Shown one piece after another: positions 1-6,890 of a stretch of DNA of 24,400 bases (position 1 is the stretch's first letter; every line of letters begins with the position of its first letter). The notes under the pieces are model-generated. The model saw nothing but the letters and a program-made list of their open reading frames with translations. It searched no databases and was not told the origin of the DNA. Made by a program: the position numbers and the translations under genes. The stretch comes from Lachnospiraceae bacterium (GTDB lineage: Bacteria; Bacillota; Clostridia; Lachnospirales; Lachnospiraceae): the NCBI GenBank assembly GCA_017959525.1, contig JAGDAL010000335.1, positions 1 to 24,400 on the forward strand, written 5' to 3'.

Positions 1-36
1 AATTTTACATCCAAATAAAATCTTCTTTTTCATAGG

Positions 37-1296
37 TTACACCACTCTGCGAATGGCAAGAATCGGATGACAGGTAACGGAACGATAGTTGGTGATTCCG
101 TGGGCCGTATCCTGCGCCTCTACAATGGCACCGCCTCCGGCGTAGATACCTACATGACCTGCGTAGCATACGATATCGCCCGGCTGAATGTACTCGTAAC
201 TAACCGGCTGTCCTACGGAACGAAGGGATACACTCGTTGCACGACCACCGCCCAAGCTAATTCCGAAATTCTTGTAAACCTGCTGTACGAAACCGGAGCA
301 ATCACAGCCGTTGGTCAGGGAATTGCCGCCCCAGACATAAGGATTGCCTACGAACTGGTTGGCATATGCAACAACGGAAGAACCGCTGACACCGGTGACA
401 TTGCCCGGATTGAGTCCTGCACCGCTGGCTGTTCCGGAACCACTGGCTGCTCCACCGGAACCGGATCCGGAAGAACTGCCGCCTGCTGCCGCGCCGGATA
501 CGGCTGCCACGTTGGCCTTGGCACGGGCTGCATCTCTGGCTTTCCGTACTTCGGTAGCCTTGGCAGCTGCCGCCTGTTTTGCTGCACTAAGCTGGGTCTC
601 ATAATCCGACATCTGCGCCTGCTTGGCCGTTAATAAGCTGTTCAGGCTGGCCTGCTTGGCAGACAGCTGACTCTGCTGGCTCTGCAACTCAATCTGTCGG
701 TTCTGCAACTCTGCGGAAATCTCTTCAATCTCAATACGCATCGCCACGTAGCTATCCAAGAGATCCCGGTCATAGGTCATAACGGAATTGGCATAATCAA
801 TCTGATTCAAAAACTCTGCCATACTGGAAGAGGTTACAAACATCTCCACCAGATTCTTCTGCTGGTTCTCATACATATACTTGATGCGAACCTTCATATC
901 CGAATACTGCTTGGCCTCGGTGGCTCTGGCCAATTCCAACTCCTTGGCCATCTCCTCAATCTGTGTCAGGTTCTCGTCAATCTCTGCCTCTAAGACGGAA
1001 ATCTCCGCCAATAAATCTACCAACTGAGCATCCAAGCTATCAATCTCCCCCTGCAGGGCATTGGCCTGCTGCTGAAGACGATTGACCTCTTTGTCTGCTT
1101 CTTCCTTCTCTTTTTGCTTCTGGGCAAGGTCTGCCTCTGCCTGAGCCTTCTCCGCATCCTTCTCCGCCTGAGTCTTCTCCGTGGTGGTAGCATAGACGGT
1201 ATCCAGGGAATGGGAATACAGTCCGCTCACGCTTAATGCAAATACCGTAAGGAAACTATATGCAATTCGTCGAACTCGATATTTTGTGTGTTTCAT
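37..1296 (-). CDS. Secreted NlpC/P60 peptidoglycan hydrolase with long coiled-coil region
   Basis: Predicted exported cell-wall endopeptidase of about 419 residues. The N-terminus is a basic stretch followed by a hydrophobic segment (about residues 11-27) with a likely signal peptidase site near VYA at 34-36. Residues about 40-265 are Gln/Glu/Lys/Ala-rich coiled coil, then comes a Gly/Ser/Ala-rich linker, and from about 305 an NlpC/P60 domain with catalytic Cys333 (in DCSGF), His381 (in GHVGIY) and His410. The layout resembles CwlO/PcsB-type hydrolases controlled by FtsEX, but no ftsEX is visible here. I chose the ATG at 1296. The reading frame stays open upstream to 1362, but that part lies inside the veg terminator. 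No clear Shine-Dalgarno precedes 1296; a promoter ends almost at the start codon (see findings). Family is confident, exact start moderate. Confidence 0.9.
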   Translation of the reverse strand: MKHTKYRVRRIAYSFLTVFALSVSGLYSHSLDTVYATTTEKTQAEKDAEKAQAEADLAQKQKEKEEADKEVNRLQQQANALQGEIDSLDAQLVDLLAEISVLEAEIDENLTQIEEMAKELELARATEAKQYSDMKVRIKYMYENQQKNLVEMFVTSSSMAEFLNQIDYANSVMTYDRDLLDSYVAMRIEIEEISAELQNRQIELQSQQSQLSAKQASLNSLLTAKQAQMSDYETQLSAAKQAAAAKATEVRKARDAARAKANVAAVSGAAAGGSSSGSGSGGAASGSGTASGAGLNPGNVTGVSGSSVVAYANQFVGNPYVWGGNSLTNGCDCSGFVQQVYKNFGISLGGGRATSVSLRSVGQPVSYEYIQPGDIVCYAGHVGIYAGGGAIVEAQDTAHGITNYRSVTCHPILAIRRVV

Positions 1297-1303
1297 TACT
1301 TTT

Positions 1304-1332
1304 ATCATAAGAAATTTACTAGGTGATTTCAA
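1304..1332 (-). promoter_or_regulatory. Sigma-A-like promoter of the NlpC/P60 gene
   Basis: On the minus strand TTGAAA (1332-1327) and TATGAT (1309-1304) are separated by 17 bases, each one mismatch from consensus. The predicted transcription start, about 1297, is one base before the ATG at 1296. It lies between the veg terminator and the gene, so it is the natural promoter for it. Confidence 0.55.
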
Positions 1333-1347
1333 GGAAAACAACAACGT

Positions 1348-1382
1348 AAAAAGGCGTTGCAATCACTTGCAACGCCTTCTCG
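1348..1382 (-). terminator. Intrinsic terminator after veg
   Basis: A perfect stem of AAGGCGTTGCAA with its complement closes a short loop. On the minus strand it is followed by a run of five T. It starts about 15 bases after the veg stop codon and separates veg from the NlpC/P60 gene. Confidence 0.85.
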
Positions 1383-1397
1383 CACTAAGTTCATCTC

Positions 1398-1637
1398 TTA
1401 GCAAAGCTTCATTCTAATCTCTTTGGTAATAATATCTGTATAGCTAAAGGAAAGAAGCTGCGCCGGGCCTTCATTCTCATCATTTACCAAAATAGTAAAT
1501 ACGCTTGGGTAAGCTTCTTGGATTACACCCTTCTGGATGTCAACCTTGTTACGGCCACGATCTAACTGAATCATAACCTCGCTACCACATTGCTGTTGAA
1601 CGGATGCTCGGACTTTATTAAATTCTGACTGTTCCAT
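1398..1637 (-). CDS. veg: Veg family protein
   Basis: Small protein of 79 residues matching the Veg family of Bacillota by its conserved middle (GRNKVDIQKGVIQEAYPSVF) and the SYTDI segment near the end. Veg is a highly expressed small protein; in Bacillus it has been linked to biofilm matrix control. The family has an SH3-like fold, but its biochemical role is unsettled. I start at the ATG at 1637 because AGGAGG lies 11 bases upstream; the ATG at 1646 is only two bases from that site. It is monocistronic: own promoter overlapping the plsC promoter, own terminator downstream. Confidence 0.88.
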   Translation of the reverse strand: MEQSEFNKVRASVQQQCGSEVMIQLDRGRNKVDIQKGVIQEAYPSVFTILVNDENEGPAQLLSFSYTDIITKEIRMKLC

Positions 1638-1686
1638 GTTGCCCATAACCTCCTGTCTCCCCACTTAACGCAGGAACGTTGCTTAT

Positions 1687-1715
1687 AATATATCATCTGG
1701 GCTTTACTTTGTCAA
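1687..1715 (-). promoter_or_regulatory. Promoter of veg
   Basis: On the minus strand a perfect TTGACA (1715-1710) is followed after 17 bases by TATATT (1692-1687). The predicted start is near 1680, giving a leader of about 43 bases with an AGGAGG. Its -35 box overlaps that of the divergent plsC promoter. Confidence 0.75.
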
Positions 1716-1736
1716 AGTGCAGATTGGTGGTATAAT
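1709..1736 (+). promoter_or_regulatory. Promoter of plsC
   Basis: TTGTCA (1709-1714) and a perfect TATAAT (1731-1736) are separated by 16 bases. The predicted start near 1743 leaves a leader of about 33 bases with GAGAGAGG before the plsC ATG. Confidence 0.75.
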
Positions 1737-1775
1737 CATTTTGTCAAACTATATTTTCATACGAGAGAGGTTTTT

Positions 1776-2495
1776 ATGTTACGTACGATTTTCGTTTTGC
1801 TCTTCATGATTGTCTATCTGATTTCCAGTATTTTTGTCTGGATTTTCGAAGCCATTGTCGGCATTTTCAGTAAGAAAGCGATGGAGCGCCAGTGCTTCCG
1901 CTTCGTACAGTGGGGCTTTACCTGCGTTCGCAATATTGCCGGTGTTCGCCTAGAGACCATCGGTTTGGAGAACGTTCCGAAGGACAAGCCGGTGCTCTAC
2001 ATCGGTAACCATCGCAGTTTCTTCGACGTGGTAATCGCTTATTCCCAGGTTCCGGGCATTACCGGATTCATCTCCAAAAAGGAAGTCCAGAAGGTTCCGC
2101 TTCTGTCCACCTGGATGAAAATCAACCACTGCCTATTCTTGGACCGCAAGGATTTGCGCCAAGGACTGAAGGTCATTACCGATGCCATCGAGGAGGTAAA
2201 GAGAGGCTACTCCATCTTTATCTATCCGGAAGGAACCCGTAGCAAAGACGGCAAGCTTGGCGATTTCAAAGCCGGTAGCTTCAAGATTGCTACCCGTACC
2301 GATTGCCCGATTATCCCGGTTGCTATCTCCGGTTCCGATGATGTCTTTGAGAAGCACATTCCGTTCATTCGCTCCTCCAAGGTCACCATCCGCTACGGCG
2401 AACCAATCATTCCATCCCAGTTGGAGCCGGAACAGAAGAAAAAAATCAACGAGTACACCAAGGGTGTCATCGCTAGCATGTTAGAAGAGCACTAA
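1776..2495 (+). CDS. plsC: 1-acyl-sn-glycerol-3-phosphate acyltransferase
   Basis: Membrane acyltransferase that acylates lysophosphatidic acid at the sn-2 position to make phosphatidic acid, the second step of phospholipid synthesis. The 239-residue length fits the family. An N-terminal hydrophobic segment (about residues 3-30) anchors it. The catalytic HX4D motif is His79-Asp84 in NHRSFFD, and the glycerol-phosphate binding motif PEGTR is at 151-155. The start ATG follows GAGAGAGG. It is transcribed alone from its own promoter and ends at a strong terminator shared with hpf. Confidence 0.93.
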   Translation: MLRTIFVLLFMIVYLISSIFVWIFEAIVGIFSKKAMERQCFRFVQWGFTCVRNIAGVRLETIGLENVPKDKPVLYIGNHRSFFDVVIAYSQVPGITGFISKKEVQKVPLLSTWMKINHCLFLDRKDLRQGLKVITDAIEEVKRGYSIFIYPEGTRSKDGKLGDFKAGSFKIATRTDCPIIPVAISGSDDVFEKHIPFIRSSKVTIRYGEPIIPSQLEPEQKKKINEYTKGVIASMLEEH

Positions 2496-2500
2496 TGCAT

Positions 2501-2536
2501 AAAAAGGCCTGCCGCAATGCGACAGGCCTTTGTTTT
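2501..2536. terminator. Bidirectional terminator between plsC and hpf
   Basis: A GC-rich hairpin with an AAAGGCCTG/CAGGCCTTT stem and an inner CGC/GCG pairing. It is flanked by T-rich sequence rightward (TTTGTTTT) and by TTTTT when read leftward. It sits between two convergent genes and can end both transcripts. Confidence 0.88.
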
Positions 2537-2549
2537 ACCTATTCAATTC

Positions 2550-3080
2550 TTAAAATTCCGGTTCAATGAGTCCGTAGGTGTTACCGCGGCGCTTATATAC
2601 CACGTTGACTTCGTCGGTCTCAGCATTGCGGAATACGAAGAAATCATGTCCCAATAACTCCATCTGCACGCATGCATCTTCCGGATACATCGGCTTAATT
2701 CCAAATCGTTTGGATCTTACAATCTTGATTTCCTCATCGTCATCTACGTCTCGGCTAGCAAATTCTTCTGTGAAGAACTCGCCCGGTTCCTGCTGTTTGG
2801 TTACCAGCTTGGTTCGATATTTCTTTAATTGGCGTTCAATTACCTCCACTACCAAATCAATGGATACATACATATCGTTGGAAACTTGCTCGCTGCGAAC
2901 CACATGTCCCTTCATCGGGATTGTGACTTCAATCTTCTGTCTCTCCTTTTCCACACTAAGAGTTACATTCGCTTGGGCATCCGGTGCAAAATATTTCTCG
3001 AGCTTCGACAGCTTCTCCTCCACTGCTGTCTTAATACCGTCTGTAAGTTCAATGTTTCTTCCTGTGATGTTAATTCTCAT
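2550..3080 (-). CDS. hpf: Long-form ribosome hibernation promoting factor
   Basis: Ribosome-associated factor of 176 residues that dimerises 70S ribosomes into inactive 100S particles in slow growth. The N-terminal RaiA-type domain (about residues 1-100; MRINITGRNIELTDGI) binds the decoding region. An acidic linker leads to the C-terminal dimerisation domain (about 118-176; KRFGIKPMYPEDA, ending GLIEPEF), which defines the long form. The ATG at 3080 is preceded by AGAGG at 9 bases; the in-frame TTG at 3089 directly abuts that site and is unlikely. It has its own promoter and shares the terminator with plsC. Confidence 0.95.
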   Translation of the reverse strand: MRINITGRNIELTDGIKTAVEEKLSKLEKYFAPDAQANVTLSVEKERQKIEVTIPMKGHVVRSEQVSNDMYVSIDLVVEVIERQLKKYRTKLVTKQQEPGEFFTEEFASRDVDDDEEIKIVRSKRFGIKPMYPEDACVQMELLGHDFFVFRNAETDEVNVVYKRRGNTYGLIEPEF

Positions 3081-3137
3081 GATGTCCAACCTCTTTTCAA
3101 TGTATTTGAATCAGATACTGCTTTGATTCATATCTAG

Positions 3138-3165
3138 ATTATAGCATATATCAGTCTGATAGCAA
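3138..3165 (-). promoter_or_regulatory. Promoter of hpf
   Basis: On the minus strand an extended -10, TGCTATAAT (TATAAT at 3143-3138), lies 16 bases after TTGCTA (3165-3160). It gives a leader of about 50 bases before the hpf start. Confidence 0.65.
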
Positions 3166-3233
3166 GGGTGTTTATCTTTTATTTTTCTGATAATTTATAC
3201 TTGACATTTGCCATTGTCCATGCAACTTGCGCT

Positions 3234-3262
3234 TTGCCACATTTCTTCCGTTGCTGTATAAT
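3234..3262 (+). promoter_or_regulatory. Promoter of the CmpB-HD-SDR unit
   Basis: TTGCCA (3234-3239) and a perfect TATAAT (3257-3262) with a 17-base spacer, followed by GAGGAGG and the ATG at 3289. Confidence 0.75.
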
Positions 3263-3288
3263 AGGAAGGCATCTTGAGGAGGAGAGAC

Positions 3289-4110
3289 ATGACATTAACT
3301 GCACTTTTTAACCAGTTTATGATTTTCAGCTTCTTGGGCTGGGTTTACGAAAGCATATATACTACTGTGACAAGCAAACATTGGCAGAACCGAGGGTTCC
3401 TCTTCGGACCCATCTGTCCGATATATGGATTAGGCGTGATTAGTTCCAATATGATTTTTACCGTGCTGCTGCCGCAGTATTTTCACGTGGTAAATCCTAC
3501 CTGGTGGAAGGTCTTCTTGATCTGCGCCATAGGCAGTGCCATCTTGGAATACTCCATCTCCTGGTTATTGGAGACCTGTTTCCATGCCATGTGGTGGGAC
3601 TACAGTAACGTACCGCTGAACATCAAGGGCCGCATTTGCTTACCGGCAACCTGCGGATTCGGTTTGGCCGGCATTGTCTTCGTGAAATGGATTTTCCCGT
3701 TTATCGATGCCAATGTGCCATCCTTAGCCCCACTGGCCAGCCAGTTCGTTGCCCTGTTGTTTGCCATGCTTTTGGGCGCTGATATTGCCGTTACCGTGGC
3801 ATCTTTGTCCAGCTTGATTTCCCGCCTGACAGCCATGCAGGAGAGCTTCGATCTGCGCATGTCCAACAGCGTCGAGCGCATCCAGAATGCGCCGGACGAG
3901 TTCCGGGAGCGCCTTGCTTCCTTAAGCCTCCCGCAGAAGCAGCAGTTAATTAGTATTTCAAAATTCCGTAATGTAAAGTACACCAGCGTTGCCACCTCCC
4001 TGAAGGACTCCATGATTGCCTTCAAGGACAAAGCCAAAGATGCAGCAGAAGCCATTGCCGAGCGCGCATCTGCTGTTCGTAACAAAGAGGAGGAATCCCA
4101 TGAATCGTAA
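3289..4110 (+). CDS. CmpB-like putative ABC-transporter type IV membrane protein
   Basis: Integral membrane protein of 273 residues that looks like the family named putative ABC-transporter type IV (CmpB-like). The family name is historical; no transport activity is established and no ATPase gene lies nearby. The N-terminus has the typical pattern FLGWVYESIY followed by NRGFLFGPICPIYG. About five hydrophobic segments (near residues 8-25, 52-68, 75-97, 117-137, 146-176) are followed by a charged soluble tail rich in Lys, Glu and Ala. GAGGAGG precedes the ATG at 3289; the upstream TTG at 3274 lies in that ribosome site. Its end overlaps the next gene by 11 bases, so the two are translationally coupled. 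Confidence 0.8.
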   Translation: MTLTALFNQFMIFSFLGWVYESIYTTVTSKHWQNRGFLFGPICPIYGLGVISSNMIFTVLLPQYFHVVNPTWWKVFLICAIGSAILEYSISWLLETCFHAMWWDYSNVPLNIKGRICLPATCGFGLAGIVFVKWIFPFIDANVPSLAPLASQFVALLFAMLLGADIAVTVASLSSLISRLTAMQESFDLRMSNSVERIQNAPDEFRERLASLSLPQKQQLISISKFRNVKYTSVATSLKDSMIAFKDKAKDAAEAIAERASAVRNKEEESHES

Positions 4111-4549
4111 GGTCGAGCATGCACGTTTTCAGAAGTTAATCGCAGAGCTGGCCGAAGATGGACGTACCCTTCGTATGAAGCGCTACATCCAGCACAGCAA
4201 CAAATCCACCTACGACCATTGTATGGATGTTGCCAGACACAGTTTCTTTTTTGCCAAGCGTTTCCATCTACAGGTAGATGAAGCCGCTCTGGTACGCGGA
4301 GCCTTCCTCCACGACTATTATCTCTATGATTGGCATGATCACGGCGACCATCTCCACGGATATCATCATCCGGATATTGCCGCTGCCAATGCCTGCCGAG
4401 ACTTCGACTTGTCCGACAAGGAAGCCGGCATTATCCGAAGCCACATGTGGCCACTGACTTTGACCAAGGTTCCGACTTCCAAGGAAGCTGCTGTGGTATG
4501 TTTTGTTGACAAAGTTTGCTCGCTGCGCGAGACCTTAAACAGGAAGTAA
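4100..4549 (+). CDS. HD-domain phosphohydrolase
   Basis: Soluble protein of 149 residues with HD-superfamily metal-binding residues: His40 in YDHCMDVARHS, His71-Asp72 in FLHDYYLYDW and a later His115. HD proteins of this size usually hydrolyse phosphate esters or nucleotides with a divalent metal; the substrate cannot be read from the sequence. The ATG at 4100 is preceded by GAGGAGG inside the end of the CmpB-like gene, which argues against the longer upstream frame. The stop codon lies three bases before the SDR start, so the three genes form one unit. Confidence 0.85.
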   Translation: MNRKVEHARFQKLIAELAEDGRTLRMKRYIQHSNKSTYDHCMDVARHSFFFAKRFHLQVDEAALVRGAFLHDYYLYDWHDHGDHLHGYHHPDIAAANACRDFDLSDKEAGIIRSHMWPLTLTKVPTSKEAAVVCFVDKVCSLRETLNRK

Positions 4550-4552
4550 TCT

Positions 4553-5278
4553 ATGAAATGTGCATTTGTTTCCGGGGCTTCCCGAGGTATTGGACGTGGC
4601 ATTGCCACCGTTCTTGCCGCCAACTGATACTCCCTAGCTCTGACTTGTGAAAAGAATATAGATTTGCTGCAAGAGCTCTGCACGTCCTTAGAGCAGGAGT
4701 ACGGCATTACCGCCAGAGGATACGCCTGCGATATGGGCAGTGCCGATGCGGTAGCCGCCACAGCCGAAGAGATTCGTAAAGACTTCCCTTCCATGGATGT
4801 GGTCGTAAATAACGCCGGCATTTCTTATGTGGGATTGATCACAGACTTAAGTCCAGCGGAGTGGGATCGGATTGTTTCCGTGAACTTATCTGCTCTATTT
4901 TATACCACCAAGGCCTTCCTTCCGGATATGGTGCATCGCAAAGCCGGTGCCATCATCAACATCTCCTCCATGTGGGGCAATGTTGGAGCATCCTGCGAAG
5001 TCGCTTATTCCGCTACCAAAGGCGGTGTGAACGCATACACCAAGGCCCTAGCCAAAGAGGTGGCGCCATCCGGCATTACGGTAAATGCCATTGCCTGTGG
5101 TGTGATTGATACCGAGATGAACGGGCATTTAGATGCCGACGAGAGAGCCGCTCTCATGGAGGAGATTCCAATGGGACGCTTCGGCACCCCGGAGGACGTA
5201 GGACAAGCCGTTCTTGGCATCCTATCCTCCCCATATCTGACCGGCCAGATTATTACCTTAGACGGCGGTTATCTGTAA
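4553..5278 (+). pseudogene. SDR-family oxidoreductase (FabG-like) interrupted by an in-frame TGA
   Basis: Frame of 242 codons that encodes a complete short-chain dehydrogenase/reductase except for TGA at codon 25 (4625-4627). Before it stands the NAD(P)-binding GASRGIG (residues 8-14). After it come NNAG, a catalytic Ser near 139, Tyr152-Lys156 (YSATK) and a regular C-terminus ending in LDGGYL. In SDR proteins the interrupted place, after the first helix, usually reads NGY, so TGA replaces an expected Gly (GGA to TGA is one base change). It could be a recent nonsense mutation, a sequence error, or a recoded TGA; the last is worth testing because no gene here stops with TGA. AGGAAG overlapping the HD stop codon serves the ATG. 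Without recoding the product would be a 24-residue fragment, unless restart occurs at the TTG at 4664, which would lack the cofactor loop. Confidence 0.8.
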
Positions 5279-5281
5279 AAT

Positions 5282-5312
5282 AAAAGCTAGGAGTTTTACT
5301 CCTAGCTTTCTT
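5282..5312. terminator. Bidirectional terminator between the SDR gene and the WYL regulator gene
   Basis: An 11-base perfect stem AAAGCTAGGAG/CTCCTAGCTTT with a five-base loop, followed rightward by TCTTTG and leftward by TTATTTT. The stop codon of the WYL gene (TAG at 5304-5302) lies within the stem. Confidence 0.88.
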
Positions 5313-6294
5313 TGTATTTCTTAAGAATATCTTCTAAATATGCTTGATAGGCACTTCGCACCGACTCCGGTCCGATGACTTCGATCTTGGTTCCAAGACC
5401 TGCCAACCAACCGTAGAACTGGGAGCTTAATTGCACCGATACGCGAACCAGCAGGTCATCACCCTCCTGTCGCATGGCTACATCACTTCCGAACCGATCC
5501 CGAAAAACGCCTGCCATATCCAGTGTGGTACGAAGGCGCAACGTCTCTTCCTCTCCGGCAAACATACCGAAGGTGCGCTTGCTGTAGTCGCTTAGGCGCA
5601 AGGCCTTACGCTCGCTTTTGCCTCCGCGGGGTACATCCATGGCGGATGCATTGCGAATCTTGTCCACGCGATAATGGCGAATGCCCTTGGACTTCTCATC
5701 ATAGGCAACCAAATAGTAGTTCTCGTTGTCCCAGAGCAGGAAGGCCGGGCTGACCTCATAGAAGGCTCCGTCATGGCGCAGCTGCAACTCGCCGTCTGCG
5801 GTCCACTCCACATATTGAAACTGCATACGACAGTCATTGTCGATACAGTTATAAATCACATCCACCGCATAGTAGATTTCTTCACTACCGCCCTTCAGAC
5901 GATCCATCACCACCACCTGGCGGTGCAACTGCTTGGCCTGTTCCTTACTAACCAAGGCTTCCAGCTTCTTCACCAGCTCCGTGGATTTCTTCTCGGTAAT
6001 GAACTTGGATGCGGAAACCGCATCCACCAGAAGCTTCACCTCCGGCAATTCGAAGTCTCTGCTTCCCAGATAGTAACCACCGTTGGTACGGCTCTTGGAC
6101 TGGATGACATCCATCCCATAGTCCTCCAGAATCGCCAGATCCGTATAGATACTCTTGCGCTCGGCAGAAATACCTTCCGCCTCTAAGCGTTCGATAATCT
6201 CCGGCATGGTAATGGGATGCTCCTCATCCGTATCCTTCCGCAGGTAGTCCATGATTTTTAACATCTTCAACTTCTGATTCTGTTGGTTAGCCAT
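5302..6294 (-). CDS. WYL-domain transcriptional regulator
   Basis: DNA-binding regulator of 330 residues. The N-terminal winged helix (about residues 8-70) shows the pattern of WYL regulators, with RKSIYTDLAILEDYG as recognition helix region and NGGYYLGSRDFE after it. The WYL domain sits around 140-230 (ENYYLVAYDEKS, then RHYRVDKI), followed by a WCX-like C-terminal part. WYL domains are thought to sense small ligands or nucleic acids. It is the last gene of the murI-dacA-glpP unit, starting 9 bases after the glpP stop with GGGAGAGG between them. Target genes are unknown. Confidence 0.88.
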   Translation of the reverse strand: MANQQNQKLKMLKIMDYLRKDTDEEHPITMPEIIERLEAEGISAERKSIYTDLAILEDYGMDVIQSKSRTNGGYYLGSRDFELPEVKLLVDAVSASKFITEKKSTELVKKLEALVSKEQAKQLHRQVVVMDRLKGGSEEIYYAVDVIYNCIDNDCRMQFQYVEWTADGELQLRHDGAFYEVSPAFLLWDNENYYLVAYDEKSKGIRHYRVDKIRNASAMDVPRGGKSERKALRLSDYSKRTFGMFAGEEETLRLRTTLDMAGVFRDRFGSDVAMRQEGDDLLVRVSVQLSSQFYGWLAGLGTKIEVIGPESVRSAYQAYLEDILKKYKES

Positions 6295-6303
6295 ATCCTC
6301 TCC

Positions 6304-6870
6304 CTATAGGAACCACACATCCGTGTTGGTGGAGGAAATACATGTTGCCCCCGCATCCAGACACGCCATTACATCTTCCTTGTCCGATACCAATCCTCCG
6401 GCAATCACCGGCCGTGACGTCATGGCGCAGGTCTTGCGAATGATCTTCGGCATCAGCGCCGGCAGAATCTCTATTACATCCGGCTTGGCATTCTTAATCT
6501 GTCGCTCCATATTGGCAAAGGCCATGGAATCCAACATGAAAAACCGCATTACTGTGTAGAGCCCCAATTCCCTGGCTCGGGTAATCAGCGGTGCCTTGGT
6601 GGAGATGACGCCGTCCACCTTGGTATGCTTTTTAATATAGTCCACTGCAATCTCATTGGAATGCAGCCCCTGGATCAAATCAATGTGCACGAAGGCGATT
6701 TTACCGGCCGCCTTCACCTGATCGACAATGTCAGTAATGTTCAAAAGATCGCCGTACAAAATAAAAATGATACGGCTCTCACTCTCCTTGCATTTCTGTA
6801 ATCCGGCATCGTCCTTGATGGCAACGATAATCGGATTGTCCTCCAACGCATCCTTCAATACCTGATTCAT
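6304..6870 (-). CDS. glpP: GlpP-family glycerol-3-phosphate-responsive antiterminator
   Basis: Protein of 188 residues with the TIM-barrel-like GlpP pattern: HIDLIQGL near residue 80, DGVISTK near 107, a GGLVSDKEDV phosphate-binding loop near 160 and the C-terminal SSTNTDVWFL. Known members bind glycerol-3-phosphate and the leader RNA of glp genes and prevent early termination. No glycerol gene (glpF, glpK, glpD) lies in this window, so its RNA target is elsewhere or different. The ATG follows AAGGGGG. It starts 20 bases after the dacA stop and sits 9 bases before the WYL regulator. Confidence 0.88.
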   Translation of the reverse strand: MNQVLKDALEDNPIIVAIKDDAGLQKCKESESRIIFILYGDLLNITDIVDQVKAAGKIAFVHIDLIQGLHSNEIAVDYIKKHTKVDGVISTKAPLITRARELGLYTVMRFFMLDSMAFANMERQIKNAKPDVIEILPALMPKIIRKTCAMTSRPVIAGGLVSDKEDVMACLDAGATCISSTNTDVWFL

Positions 6871-6890
6871 ACTTCCCCCTTCAAGTCCAC

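Noticed and set aside
1..33. Possible start of another minus-strand gene (ATG at 33, then Lys-rich start)
   Set aside because: Only eleven codons are visible and no ribosome site precedes it.
1297..1362. N-terminal extension of the NlpC/P60 gene
   Set aside because: The extra codons run through the -10 and -35 boxes and into the veg terminator stem, and the signal peptide begins properly at 1296.
4625..4627. TGA as selenocysteine codon
   Set aside because: The position corresponds to a structural Gly in SDR proteins, not to a catalytic Cys, and no selenocysteine hairpin was apparent.
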